64,000 bases of DNA, from positions 4,898,001 to 4,962,000 of the forward strand of contig NZ_FMIA01000002.1 of the NCBI RefSeq assembly GCF_900091615.1, in the 5' to 3' direction. Below, piece by piece: positions 9,601 through 18,916 of this stretch. Position numbers and translations under genes: made by a program. The stretch comes from Micromonospora yangpuensis (GTDB lineage: Bacteria; Actinomycetota; Actinomycetes; Mycobacteriales; Micromonosporaceae). Under the pieces are notes generated by a model that saw only the letters and a program-made list of their open reading frames with translations, did no database searches and was not told where the DNA came from. Numbering within the stretch: position 1 is the stretch's first letter; every line of letters starts with the position of its first letter.

Positions 9601-10044
9601 ATGGCACAACCCCTCCTGCTCTGGCTGCTCGGCGGCGTACTCCTGCTCGTTGCCGGGTTCGTGACCGCCCTGCTGCCCCGGCGGCGGGCCGGGACGCAGG
9701 CTCGGGGGGTGGCCTGGTCGACGGCGCGCGCCGCGATCGACAGCGCCGCCGTCAGCCGGGATGCGGCCCCGACTGAGGTGCCGGAGGCGCAGCGGTTGCT
9801 CACCCGCGCCGAGCACCTGGCCGCCGCCGGTGGCGGGCCGGACGCGGCCCGCACCGCGACCGGGTACGCCCACCGGGCCGACCAGCTCTGGCAGGCCGCA
9901 CACCGCGCCGACCGGGTGGGCCGCGCCGGGCAGGTGGGCCGCGCCGAACAGGCCGGTCGCGCCGAACAGGCCGGTCGCGCCGAACAGGCCGGTCGCGCCG
10001 AGCAGGCCGGCACGGCGTACCCGGGTCGGGAGGGGGCGGCGTGA
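9601..10044 (+). CDS. Membrane-anchored protein with GRAEQA repeats
   Basis: A 147-residue protein with one N-terminal transmembrane helix (about residues 4-24), a basic stop-transfer stretch (PRRRAG), a helical middle and a C-terminal run of six-residue repeats (GRAEQA). It is first of three genes joined by GTGA overlaps; the two downstream products are also membrane-anchored. No ribosome binding site is strong; CGGCGGGATCGC precedes the ATG. The function is unknown. The helical Arg/Ala/Glu tail may be cytoplasmic and interact with a partner (inference). Confidence 0.75.
   Translation: MAQPLLLWLLGGVLLLVAGFVTALLPRRRAGTQARGVAWSTARAAIDSAAVSRDAAPTEVPEAQRLLTRAEHLAAAGGGPDAARTATGYAHRADQLWQAAHRADRVGRAGQVGRAEQAGRAEQAGRAEQAGRAEQAGTAYPGREGAA
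9930..10016 (+). repeat. 18-bp tandem repeats encoding QAGRAE units
   Basis: Four to five copies of an 18-base unit encode QVGRAE, QAGRAE, QAGRAE, QAGRAE and a diverged QAGTAY at the end of the membrane protein starting at 9601. Near-identical bases suggest recent expansion. Confidence 0.85.
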
Positions 10045-11417
10045 GCGGGCGTGGCGTGGCCCGCCGGATCGACCTGCTGCGCTGGCCGTTGCTCGGTCTC
10101 GCCGTGGTCGTGCTGGTGGTGTTCCTGCTGGCCCAGCGGCAGAGCATCGAGGTCAGCTACGGTCAGTCACCGTCGGCCTCGGGTGGGGTGGACGAAGGCT
10201 CCGCCGGCGAGCTGACCGACGTGACCCTGCCGTCGGTGGACCGGCTCACCGAGCTGGTCGCCGCCGACCCGGTGGTCCGGCTACCCGGCTCGGTCGCGCG
10301 GTGGAACACCGAACGGGTCCGGGCGGCGATCGGCGACAGCGACACCCGGATCCTGGTCACCCCGCCCGGTCTCGACGCCGACCAGCGCAAACAGCTACGC
10401 GAGGTGGACAACGCCACCATCCGGATCGTCGGCACCCAGGTCAGCGGCGGGCCGTACGAGGTCACCGCGGACCGGATCGCCGGTTGGCGGGCGCAGCTGG
10501 CCACCAACGACGTGACCGACCTGTTGGTCACCCTGATCACCACGCTGAACAAGGCACCCCGCCCGGCCGACCGCGACGAGCTGCGCTGGCGCGAGCCGAC
10601 CGGCGCGGAGCTGGACGCCGCCGTGGCCGACCTGCGGGCCGACCGGCTGCACGTGGTCGACGGGGCCACCCTCGACCGGATCCCGGAGCAGGCCGACCGG
10701 AACGCCTTTCCCGACGGTGCCCGGTACGTCGCCCTGCCCGCCCAGCCGTTCGGTGAGCCGGTCCCCGCGTACGGGCCGGCGCTGACCCGGCTGCTGCCGG
10801 GTGAGCCGATCGTGGTGCTGTACGGCAACTGGATCGAGTACCACGGCCCGGCCGAGCAGGAGTTCGCCGAGCTGGCCGGGACCACCTTCTACGCCCAGTT
10901 CGGCAGCCGGCTCAGCCGCTACGACTACCCGCAGCGCAACGTGCTCGGCGCGTACCTGGGCATGGTCACCGACATCCGCTACGCCGGGCTGTTCGAGCGG
11001 CCGTTGCCGTACCGGCCGATCGACCCGCTGCGGGTGGCGCTGCCGGCGCTACCGTGGCTCTTCGCCGGGTGTGTGGCGGCGTTCCTGGTGCTGTCGGTCC
11101 GGTCGCTGCGCCGCTCCGGTGGTGGCCTGCTGGCCCGGGCCGGCGACCCGCAACGCGGCGGGGTGCCGGCCCGACTGGCCGGGCTCACCGCCCTGGTGGT
11201 GGAGATGTCCCTGCTCACCGACGCGCGTAGCAACCCGGCGCTGACCCGGGGCGTGGTCAAGCTCCAGGCCGCCCGGCACGCCCTCGACGAGGGCCTGCCG
11301 GACCGGCACGTCAGGCGGCTGCTCGCCGAGGCCACCGGGGAGCTGGACGACGCCGCCCGCACCCTGGACATCGCTGCCTACCGCCCGGACCGCTACCTAC
11401 AGGGCAGGCTCTCGTGA
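10041..11417 (+). CDS. Bitopic membrane protein of unknown function
   Basis: A 458-residue protein with a transmembrane helix at about 14-32, a large domain to about 330, a second helix at about 333-354 and a C-terminal helical region. By the positive-inside rule the middle domain is probably outside the cytoplasm. The start GTG 10041 overlaps the previous stop (GTGA), and its own stop overlaps the next start in the same way, so the three genes form a tight operon. The next protein has the same architecture (helix, outer domain, helix, cytoplasmic helical tail), suggesting a heteromeric membrane complex. No family was recognised. Confidence 0.8.
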   Translation: MSGRGVARRIDLLRWPLLGLAVVVLVVFLLAQRQSIEVSYGQSPSASGGVDEGSAGELTDVTLPSVDRLTELVAADPVVRLPGSVARWNTERVRAAIGDSDTRILVTPPGLDADQRKQLREVDNATIRIVGTQVSGGPYEVTADRIAGWRAQLATNDVTDLLVTLITTLNKAPRPADRDELRWREPTGAELDAAVADLRADRLHVVDGATLDRIPEQADRNAFPDGARYVALPAQPFGEPVPAYGPALTRLLPGEPIVVLYGNWIEYHGPAEQEFAELAGTTFYAQFGSRLSRYDYPQRNVLGAYLGMVTDIRYAGLFERPLPYRPIDPLRVALPALPWLFAGCVAAFLVLSVRSLRRSGGGLLARAGDPQRGGVPARLAGLTALVVEMSLLTDARSNPALTRGVVKLQAARHALDEGLPDRHVRRLLAEATGELDDAARTLDIAAYRPDRYLQGRLS

Positions 11418-12406
11418 CCACCACCACGCCGACACCACCCGCCCGGTCCCGCGTCCGCCGCTTCCTCGCCGACCTGGCCGGTACCCCGTTCGGGCTGGCC
11501 GTGCTGGCCTGTCTGGCGCTGGCCGGCTGGGCGCTCTGGTCCGGCGGGATCCTGGACACCCCGATGGCCCGTCAGGTCCGCAACTCCTCGGTGTACGCCG
11601 CCCCCGGCGTGGAGCTGGACCGGACCGCCGCCGAGCGGATCATCGGCAACCGCCGCCTGGTGGTGCTGATGACCGCACCCGGCACCGATCTCGCCGCGGC
11701 CTGCAAGGAGGTCCGGCTGGCCACGAAGAGCACGCTGGTGCTGGCGATGAGCCCCGACGGCGACGACTGGGACACCTACGGCTGCGCCCGCTTCTCCAGC
11801 GGCGACGAGACAAAGGACTTCGGCCGGGCGATGGTCGCCGAGACCACGATCGGCCGGGGCACCGACGGGTTCGTCGATCGTCCGCTGGAGGCGTTGAAGG
11901 TGATCGTGGTCAACTACGACCGGCTGGTCAAGGCGGGGATCGTGCCGGACGGGGCACGTACCATCAGCCCCTCCTTGCCGCGTTTCCTGCTCGCCGGGGC
12001 CGCGGTGCTCGGGGTGGTCGCCGGGGCGACCACCCTCTACCTCGGTGGCCGGCGCGCGGGTCGGCTCGCCGCCGTGCGCCGGGCCCGACGCGACGAGCGC
12101 ACCGACGACCGCAGCGCGCTCAGCGCCGCGACCGCCGGCCTGGCCCAGCAGCTCATCGACCTGGACCAGACGTACGCCCGGATCGGCCGGACCCCGCGCT
12201 CCGGCCGGGACCACCAGTTCCTCGACCGCTACCGCACCCTCACCACCGAGTACGTCGCGCTCCTGGACGACCTGGCCCCGACGGCCGGCGACGCGGCGAC
12301 GGTGGTCCGGCTCCGGGAGCGGGTCGACGGGCTCAGCCGGCGGGCCGCCGAGTTGGCCGACCGGTTCACCGGCCCCGCTACTGCTCGCCGCCCGACCGCC
12401 GACTGA
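11414..12406 (+). CDS. Bitopic membrane protein of unknown function
   Basis: A 330-residue protein with helices at about 24-41 and 193-213, a domain between them predicted outside the cytoplasm, and an Arg-rich, coiled-coil-like cytoplasmic tail (about 220-320). It is third in the operon and begins at GTG 11414, overlapping the previous stop as GTGA. It shares its layout with the preceding protein. The gene converges on the minus-strand gene ending at 12417, with only ten bases between. Function unknown. Confidence 0.8.
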   Translation: MTTTTPTPPARSRVRRFLADLAGTPFGLAVLACLALAGWALWSGGILDTPMARQVRNSSVYAAPGVELDRTAAERIIGNRRLVVLMTAPGTDLAAACKEVRLATKSTLVLAMSPDGDDWDTYGCARFSSGDETKDFGRAMVAETTIGRGTDGFVDRPLEALKVIVVNYDRLVKAGIVPDGARTISPSLPRFLLAGAAVLGVVAGATTLYLGGRRAGRLAAVRRARRDERTDDRSALSAATAGLAQQLIDLDQTYARIGRTPRSGRDHQFLDRYRTLTTEYVALLDDLAPTAGDAATVVRLRERVDGLSRRAAELADRFTGPATARRPTAD

Positions 12407-12416
12407 GTATCGGGAG

Positions 12417-13895
12417 CTACCGGGGCGTGCCGCGCCCCGGCGGGGGGCTGGGGGTCGATCGGACCACCGGCACCGGCGTGGCGGAGCCGGTGCGGCCCTG
12501 CTCCACCGGACCGCGGGGCGACCCGGACAGCCGGAGTTCGGCCGCGACCACCGCCTGGCCGGCGGCGGGCGGGTCCGGCTGGCGGGTGGTGGGCGCGGGT
12601 GGTGCCGGTAGTTGGCGCAGCTCGGTGTCCGAGGAGTTCGGGGCGTTCGTCTGTCGCGGGTCGGGCGCCGGGCGCCGCCAGGCCCGTACGGCGGCGTCCA
12701 CCGTGGTGACCACCGCCGCTGCCGCGGCCGTGGCGGAGAACATCCAGGCCTTGCGGAGATTGGCCCGGTTGGCCACGGTGGTCAGCGGATTGAGATTGTT
12801 CTGGTCGACCGAGAGCCAGGTCCTGGCGGTCGTGCCGACGAAGGCGCCGAACATCGTCCCCTTCGCCGCCACGGTGCCCACCCGCTGCAGGGTGCTCTCC
12901 GGCCCCTCCCCCCGCCGCTGGTACTCGGCCTGCGCCGCCGCGATCGCGTAGTGCCCGAGCTGGACGGCGGCACCGAGGACGATCAGCGGGGGATTCTGTT
13001 GGCGTCGCGCCTCGGCGTCGATGGCCAGCGCGATGGCGTCCACGAACTTGCTCCGGGCCTCGGGGTCCTTCAACGCCTGCCCGAAGGCCTGGCCGGCCCG
13101 CTGCAGGAAGGTCGTGTCGGCACGCGCCGGGGCCATCCGGTCCCGCACGGCCAGGGTGAACGAGGTGAGGGACGCCGCAGTGGCGGCGTAGCCCCAATAA
13201 CCGGCCTGCACCGCGCTGGCCCGGTCCAACTCGACGACGGCGGGGTTGGGGTTGTCCGGGTTGATCGACCGGATCGTCTGCACCGGTCCGGCGATCTGCA
13301 GGAAGAACCGCGACGAGTCGACGACGCTGCGGCCGAGTTTCTCGTACTCGACGGGGTTGTCCGCGCGCAGGTTCCGCACCTGATTGCCGAGTTCCTGCCC
13401 GACGTGCACGAATCCGTCGACTCCGATGAGTACCGCCGAACCGGCCATGAGGAACTGGCGGTCCGGCCCCTCACGTCCCTTGGCGTCGAAGCCAAGCCCC
13501 ACCGAGTAACCGGTGTAGTTGATGACCGTGGGGTCGGTGAGCACGTTCCACACCTGCTCACGGATGGTGCGTAACTGCTCCTGCTCCTCCCCGGCCAGCA
13601 CGACGCGGCCCTCCTCCTGCTGCCGCGCCTGCGAGAAGGGCCGCTCGTCGGAGTCCTGCCGCCCGCTGCTGCTCGGCCGGGGGGTGCCCGCGATGCTGGG
13701 AGTCGGCCCGGTCATCGCCGCGACCGAGGCGGTAGGTGTCCCGGCCGCCGGATAGGGCTGCTCCAGCGGCCCCGGCACGCTGAACTCCGACCGGGGACTC
13801 TCCGGGGTCCGCGCCCCCGAACTGCCCGGATCGTCCCGGCCTGTTCGGGGTTGGTCGTCGCGGCGATCGGGGGATGAGGATCCATTGGGCTGCAT
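12417..13895 (-). CDS. Low-complexity/hydrophobic protein, candidate secretion substrate
   Basis: A 492-residue protein. Residues 1-95 are disordered (Pro, Ser, Asp, Arg). The middle (about 115-410) contains several short hydrophobic segments such as FLMAGSAVLIGVDGF and GYWGYAATAASLTSFTLAV, and the C-terminus is Pro-rich. It has no N-terminal signal peptide. The ATG at 13895 has a GGAGG site. The gene lies at the end of the secretion region and has its own copy of the repeated ECF-type promoter (13994-14019), so it belongs to that regulon. A membrane-active effector or accessory subunit is possible, from context only. The family was not recognised. Confidence 0.75.
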   Translation of the reverse strand: MQPNGSSSPDRRDDQPRTGRDDPGSSGARTPESPRSEFSVPGPLEQPYPAAGTPTASVAAMTGPTPSIAGTPRPSSSGRQDSDERPFSQARQQEEGRVVLAGEEQEQLRTIREQVWNVLTDPTVINYTGYSVGLGFDAKGREGPDRQFLMAGSAVLIGVDGFVHVGQELGNQVRNLRADNPVEYEKLGRSVVDSSRFFLQIAGPVQTIRSINPDNPNPAVVELDRASAVQAGYWGYAATAASLTSFTLAVRDRMAPARADTTFLQRAGQAFGQALKDPEARSKFVDAIALAIDAEARRQQNPPLIVLGAAVQLGHYAIAAAQAEYQRRGEGPESTLQRVGTVAAKGTMFGAFVGTTARTWLSVDQNNLNPLTTVANRANLRKAWMFSATAAAAAVVTTVDAAVRAWRRPAPDPRQTNAPNSSDTELRQLPAPPAPTTRQPDPPAAGQAVVAAELRLSGSPRGPVEQGRTGSATPVPVVRSTPSPPPGRGTPR

Positions 13896-13993
13896 CTGCC
13901 GTCCTCCTGCTCTCAGCCGACGGTGCGACCGGGCCGGATCGGCGGCGCTGACAACCCGGCGATGGTGTCACGGCTGGCCCGTGACACCCCTTC

Positions 13994-14019
13994 TACGCTG
14001 GGCGTACACCTCAGGTTCA
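13994..14019 (-). promoter_or_regulatory. ECF-type promoter (TGAAC-N17-CGTA)
   Basis: Read on the minus strand, TGAACC is followed after 17 bases by CGTAG, upstream of the gene starting at 13895. An AT-rich patch lies just upstream of the -35 box. The same pattern recurs in front of most transcription units of the secretion region. Confidence 0.65.
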
Positions 14020-14122
14020 GGAGAATTTGAAAACAGTTCATTAAATGGGACGGCGCAGGAGACGAAGCGACCCGCCACCGTCGAGGAGACGACGATGACG
14101 GGTCGGTGGCCGACCGGCGGGC

Positions 14123-15328
14123 TCAGCGCCCGAACGACGGCCCCGGCGACGGGGACCGGCCGCCCTGGTAGGGCATCTGGTACTGGCCGTACTGCACCTT
14201 GCTGGAGTCCGAGAACGCCGGCGACGGGGATCTGCTCCCCTGGTAGGGCGTCTGGGAACCCGTGTACCGATCCCGCGGGGAGTGCGACGACCCTGCCACC
14301 TGCGCGGCCATCCCGTAGACGTCACCCCACTGGTCGCCCGGCGGCGGCGTCACCCTCCCCGCCGTCTGGTGGGCGCTCGCCCCCGCGGCCCAGGACGGGG
14401 CTTCCAGGTCGGCGACCCACGCATTGATGTCTCTCGGGTGGTTTCGATACATGGCCACAGCGACCTGTTCATAGACGTTGTTCTGAGCCTCGTTGAGCTC
14501 GTTCTGCGCGTTCGACCGCAGCTTGTACTCGGTGGCAGTCCCGTTCTTCATCGCGACGTCGAGTTGCCTGTCGATCTCTCTTGCCAGATCGGGGTGCCGC
14601 TTCCCGAAGGCCCTCAGCTCCTTCCTCGCGTGATCATTGAAGTAATGGACGTAATGCGCCGACCCGGACCGCTGCGGGCTGAGCGGATCCCGGTCTACGT
14701 AGTGGTGAGGGTTGCGATACCTCGACCGCCCGGCCTGATCGACGTCCTTGTTCCTGCCGCCATGAAGCAGTGCGGCCAGCGCAGCCTTGTCCGCTTCTGC
14801 GAAAGACCTTCTTTCACCTGTCGCCGCGCTACACACCGCCTCGTGCAGAGAGTTCTCCCGTTCGGCTCGCACGAGTCGCACCATTGCCGCCTGGACTTGC
14901 GGATCCTGCCCGACCGCATCCCGCAGGAGAACCGAGACCTCGTTGTCGACAAGATAAGGAGTCAGGTCGCGCCGGCCGGCGCGCTCTTGGTCCAGCTGGC
15001 CGATCATCGCCCCGACTTCGTCCTTCAGGCGCCCACGGCTCGCATTCTCCGCCTGCTTCGCCTGCATACGCTGTCTCGACGACGCGCTCGCCCGGTTCTT
15101 GACGAGGCGGTCGAACTCGGCCGAGAAAGTCCGGGTCTCGTCGAGCCCAGTCCGCACCGATTCGGCCTCGACGAGCCGCGCCCGGTCCTCGGGCGGGAGA
15201 CTCCTGACCTCCCGGGCCATCTCCGGCGGAAGGTTGTTCACCAACTGCCAGACGGCCTCTGTGGTCGGATCGACGTGGTCGGTCCTGCCAGCCGGGTTCG
15301 TGTCGGCTAGGGAGGACTGCAACGGCAT
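14123..15328 (-). CDS. Hydrophilic protein with PYQG-RSPSP repeats
   Basis: A 401-residue soluble, highly charged protein with no signal peptide or membrane segment. The main part is helical and rich in Arg, Gln and Glu. The C-terminal 70 residues are low-complexity and carry two copies of PYQGxRSPSP. ATG 15328 is preceded by GAGGAG. It follows the VirD4-like gene by 67 bases in the same direction and may be the last gene of that operon. Its base composition looks less GC-biased than its neighbours, suggesting later acquisition. It may be a cargo or accessory protein of the secretion machine (inference). The family is unrecognised. Confidence 0.75.
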   Translation of the reverse strand: MPLQSSLADTNPAGRTDHVDPTTEAVWQLVNNLPPEMAREVRSLPPEDRARLVEAESVRTGLDETRTFSAEFDRLVKNRASASSRQRMQAKQAENASRGRLKDEVGAMIGQLDQERAGRRDLTPYLVDNEVSVLLRDAVGQDPQVQAAMVRLVRAERENSLHEAVCSAATGERRSFAEADKAALAALLHGGRNKDVDQAGRSRYRNPHHYVDRDPLSPQRSGSAHYVHYFNDHARKELRAFGKRHPDLAREIDRQLDVAMKNGTATEYKLRSNAQNELNEAQNNVYEQVAVAMYRNHPRDINAWVADLEAPSWAAGASAHQTAGRVTPPPGDQWGDVYGMAAQVAGSSHSPRDRYTGSQTPYQGSRSPSPAFSDSSKVQYGQYQMPYQGGRSPSPGPSFGR

Positions 15329-15395
15329 CGGTTCGCTCCTCGGTAATCGTCAGGTCGGCTGGACGGGTGCAGCCCAAAGTGGTCAACCTTAGGGC

Positions 15396-17198
15396 TCACC
15401 AGTGCGTGGGGGTGTCCGCGGGGACGGGCGGGACCGGGGCGTGCAGGGCGGTGCCGGCGGTGAGCTTCGCGCCGGCCCGTTCGGTGATCGCCGCGACCTC
15501 CTCCTTGGCCTGCGCCGAGATTCGTCCCGCGTCCGGCTCCTTGTACCACGGCCGCAGTTTGATCATCGCCGGGCGGATACCGGTGGCCAGCAGCAGGGCG
15601 GTGCCCTTGGGCATGGCCCGGATCCGGTCCGGCGGCAGCACGTTCTCCTGCCGGTACGACGTCGACCGGGACGAGCCGTCCTTGCTGCGCGAGACGCTCA
15701 CCGTGCTCACGTCGTGCTGCCCGATCAGCTTGGAGACCTTCTCCACGAAGTCGGCGTCGTCCAGGCCGGCACCGAGCAGTTTGATGGTGGCGGCACCCCA
15801 CATCGCGTCCATGCCCGCCTCCCCCCAGACCCGGGAGCCCTGCTTGTAGCTCTGCAACAGGGTGACCACGTTGATCCCCCGCGAACCGAGGTGCGAGTAG
15901 AGGTCGGGCAGGTCCGAGATCCGGCAGACGTTCGCCGCCTCGTCCAGCACCGCCGTCATCGGCGGGTCCAGCCGGCCACCCATCCGCTCGGCGGCGACCA
16001 CCCCGGCGCGCAGCGTCGCGTCGGCCAGGCCGGCGATCACCCCGGCGGCGGAGCCACCGCCGTCCTTGGAGAGCAGGTAGAGGGTGTCCCTACCGAGCAC
16101 GTGGTGGTCCGGGCGGAACTGCGGCAGGTACGGGTCCTCGGTGACCCAGGCGAGGATCTCCGGGTCCAGCAGGCAGGCCACACACTGCCGGGCGGTCTCG
16201 TAGATGCCGTCCCGGGTCTCCACCGCACCGCGTACGGTGCCCTGCAGCTGCTCGGCCATGGCGTGCAGCTGGGCGTCGCGCAGCAGGTCGATCGGGGTAC
16301 GGTCGGCGGGGTCGGCCAGCCAGCCGAGCAGGTCCGAGACCGAGGCGTGGCCCCGGGCTGCGGCCAGGAAGAGCGCGGTCAGGGTGTTCTGCGCCGCCGA
16401 GATCCAGAAGTCCTTCTTGGTGGTGTCGTCGTTGACCGAGGCCACGAAGTGTCCGGCCAGCCGCCGGGCGCCCTCGATGGTGACGCAGTCGGCGAGCATG
16501 TTCCACCACATCTCCCGGGGGGCGTGCGCGATGCCCTGCGGGTCGAAGGTCCAGACCCGGCCGATCCGGTCCCGTTCGGCGCGGGTGACCGCGTACACGT
16601 CGGACTTGTTGGAGGTGAGCAGCACCGCCCCCCGGGCCCGCAGCACCCGGGGGATGGCGATACCCGTGGACTTGCCGGCCCGGGGGGCCATCAGGTCCAG
16701 CTCCACGTCCTCGTAGGACGACCGCAGCTCCGGGCCGTGCGGTTCCAGGTCGCCGAGCAGGTTGCCGGTCTCGTCCGGCGGCAGCTCCTTCATCCCGGCC
16801 AGCGAGGGCCGCAGCTCCCGGGCCCGCTTGGCGATCCCGGCGGGGGCCAGCGACTGCAGGTCCCGCGCCCGGGCCAGCCCGACGTTGCGCTTGCGCAACC
16901 CCATCAGCTTCATCCCGAGCAGCACCGCGGGTGCCAGCAGCAGCACGGCGAAGAGCACCATGCCGAGGTAGATGCCGACCGGCGACGTCTCGGGCCAGAG
17001 CAGCTCGTTCTCGCCCCGGACGATCCTGATGTACGAGATCAGGCTGAACTTGGGCGGATGCCAGCCGTGGCCGAGCAGCATCGCCCCGAACGTCCCGCCC
17101 AGCCAGGCGATCGTGAAGATGACCAGGTTGGCGAAGGCCGCCAGGCAGATCGCCCAGAAGAACATGTCCGACCCGCGCGGCCGACTCATCGAACTCAT
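15396..17198 (-). CDS. VirD4/TraG-like coupling ATPase
   Basis: A 600-residue type IV coupling protein. Two N-terminal membrane regions (about 10-35 and 75-100) are followed by a TraG/VirD4 ATPase domain. Walker A is APRAGKST (about 175) and Walker B is AVLDEAAN (about 416), followed by LLQSYKQGSRVWG, typical of VirD4 proteins. In type IV systems this ATPase recruits substrates to the channel at the cytoplasmic face. ATG 17198 overlaps the preceding stop (ATGA). No relaxase gene lies nearby, so the substrate may be protein rather than DNA (inference). Confidence 0.92.
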   Translation of the reverse strand: MSSMSRPRGSDMFFWAICLAAFANLVIFTIAWLGGTFGAMLLGHGWHPPKFSLISYIRIVRGENELLWPETSPVGIYLGMVLFAVLLLAPAVLLGMKLMGLRKRNVGLARARDLQSLAPAGIAKRARELRPSLAGMKELPPDETGNLLGDLEPHGPELRSSYEDVELDLMAPRAGKSTGIAIPRVLRARGAVLLTSNKSDVYAVTRAERDRIGRVWTFDPQGIAHAPREMWWNMLADCVTIEGARRLAGHFVASVNDDTTKKDFWISAAQNTLTALFLAAARGHASVSDLLGWLADPADRTPIDLLRDAQLHAMAEQLQGTVRGAVETRDGIYETARQCVACLLDPEILAWVTEDPYLPQFRPDHHVLGRDTLYLLSKDGGGSAAGVIAGLADATLRAGVVAAERMGGRLDPPMTAVLDEAANVCRISDLPDLYSHLGSRGINVVTLLQSYKQGSRVWGEAGMDAMWGAATIKLLGAGLDDADFVEKVSKLIGQHDVSTVSVSRSKDGSSRSTSYRQENVLPPDRIRAMPKGTALLLATGIRPAMIKLRPWYKEPDAGRISAQAKEEVAAITERAGAKLTAGTALHAPVPPVPADTPTHW

Positions 17199-18916
17199 CG
17201 GAGCAACCCCTGGGCGTCCGGGACGGCGGCCTGCTGGGCGAACTCCGGCCGGGTGGTCAGGTTGCCCAGCTCCGCCTCGGCCTCGAAGGCCGCCTTGCGG
17301 GCGGCGGCCTGCTGCTCGGCGTAGCCGTTCTGCACCCAGCGCAGGTTGGTGTCGTGCAGGCGGCGCTCGGTGTCGGTGATGGAGACCCGGATCGGGATAC
17401 CGGGGCGACCACCTACCTTGATCAGGAACCGGCCCCGACCGGGCGGCTCCTCGTTGCTGCCGGTGCTCGCCCAGCCCGGCGGCGAGGACCAGGAGGAGAC
17501 CAGGTCGATCTCCCGCTTGGACAGGCCGATCACCCGGCCCAGGTCCTTCATCTCCGCCTGTGGCAGCCCGGCGCAGGCCACGATGCCGGCCCGCTCGACG
17601 AAGCCCCGGGCCTTGGCCCGGTCGGAGTCGGTGCCGAGCGCCTCGGCGTCCTTCAGGGTGTGGGTGATCTTGGCGTCGCCCAGACCGAGCGACCGGTTGA
17701 GTCGGGTCAGCGCGTCGATCCGGTCGACGATGCCGGAGGCGGCCCGCAGTGGACGCCACAGCTCGTCGAGGATGGTGAAGAACCAGCGGCGGGGCGCCAG
17801 CCCGGCGTCGGCCAGGGCGTGCGAGGCGGCCACCGTACCCAGGCCGTCGGACCAGGCCGCGAGCATCGCGGCGGCGGTGAGCTGGGTGTCGGCCTCACCG
17901 ATGCGGGAGATGTCGATGCAGACGGCGGAGGCGTCCGGGTCGATCCGGGTGGAGGTCTCCGCGCCGAAGGTGTCGCCGAGCGCGCCGTCCAGGATGCCCA
18001 GCAGCGACCGGTGCAGCGGGTCCACCGCGTCGCGGTACCGGCCCTCCTGGCCCCGGTCCAGGGTCACCGCCCGGACCCGGTCCGGCCCCTCCTGCAGCAC
18101 CCGCAGCAGGTCGGGCAGGAGCGGGGCACGCCCCTTCGGGGTGTGCTCCCGCAGGTGCCGCAGGCAGGCCGAGAGCACCGCCTGCTCGTGGTCGTCCAGG
18201 GCCCGACCCCGCACGATGGTCAGCAGCGCGGCCACCATGTTCAGCACCCGACCGTGGGTCTCGGCGGCCAGCGCCTGGCCGGCCTGACCACCGATGCGCT
18301 CGGCGGCCAGGCCCATCGCGCCGGGGTCGAGCACGTTGATGCCGCCGACCCCCCGGCCGATCTTGATCACCTGCCCGCCGAGGGCCCGGACGGTGTCGGC
18401 GTAGTCCGGCTTGAGGTCGCCCAGGACCAGCGGCACCACGCCGGTGGCGGCCAGGCCCACCGCCATCCGGTTGATCAGGGTCGACTTGCCCAGACCGGGC
18501 ATGCCCAGCATGAACAACGACGGGTTGGAGATGTACTTGGCCCGGGTGAACCAGGAGATCGGGTCGCCACAGACCGTGGCGCCGGTGAACAGGTGCTGGC
18601 CGAGCGGCACCCCGGACATCGGCGCGCCGGAGCCGGCGGAGAACGGCCACAGCCCGCAGGCCTGCACGGTGGTGGCCCGCCACATGGTGGGCGCGTCGAG
18701 GTAGCCGACCTTGCCGCCGCCCGGCCCCTCCCAACCCCGGTTCGACGCGGGCAGGTGCCGGGTCGGTCGGGGGCGCTTGGGGTTCTTCGGCGGCTTCGGC
18801 GCCTCGTCGTCCGGGTCACCGACCAGACCGGTAAGCGCGGTACGCGCCCCGGCGGCGCCCGCCGGCCAGCCGGCACCGGGACCGGTCGCCGGCGTGGTGT
18901 TCCAGCCGCTGGTCAC
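17195..18916 (-). CDS. VirB4-like secretion ATPase
   Basis: A 573-residue soluble ATPase with Walker A GMPGLGKST (about 142) and a Walker B-like FTILDELW (about 383), resembling the ATPase half of VirB4/TraC proteins. The N-terminal 55 residues are Pro/Lys-rich. GTG 18916 overlaps the SCO6880-type gene's stop (GTGA). Several in-frame codons upstream belong to the neighbour's frame and were excluded. In actinobacterial systems of this type the VirB4 function is commonly split between an SCO6880 protein and a separate ATPase, as here. Confidence 0.88.
   Translation of the reverse strand: MTSGWNTTPATGPGAGWPAGAAGARTALTGLVGDPDDEAPKPPKNPKRPRPTRHLPASNRGWEGPGGGKVGYLDAPTMWRATTVQACGLWPFSAGSGAPMSGVPLGQHLFTGATVCGDPISWFTRAKYISNPSLFMLGMPGLGKSTLINRMAVGLAATGVVPLVLGDLKPDYADTVRALGGQVIKIGRGVGGINVLDPGAMGLAAERIGGQAGQALAAETHGRVLNMVAALLTIVRGRALDDHEQAVLSACLRHLREHTPKGRAPLLPDLLRVLQEGPDRVRAVTLDRGQEGRYRDAVDPLHRSLLGILDGALGDTFGAETSTRIDPDASAVCIDISRIGEADTQLTAAAMLAAWSDGLGTVAASHALADAGLAPRRWFFTILDELWRPLRAASGIVDRIDALTRLNRSLGLGDAKITHTLKDAEALGTDSDRAKARGFVERAGIVACAGLPQAEMKDLGRVIGLSKREIDLVSSWSSPPGWASTGSNEEPPGRGRFLIKVGGRPGIPIRVSITDTERRLHDTNLRWVQNGYAEQQAAARKAAFEAEAELGNLTTRPEFAQQAAVPDAQGLLR

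Noticed and set aside
15329..15395. A further ECF-type promoter upstream of the 401-residue gene
   Set aside because: The minus strand has TTGACC and a CGTCC box, but an A is missing from TGAAC and the spacing is about two bases short. Not counted among the nine.
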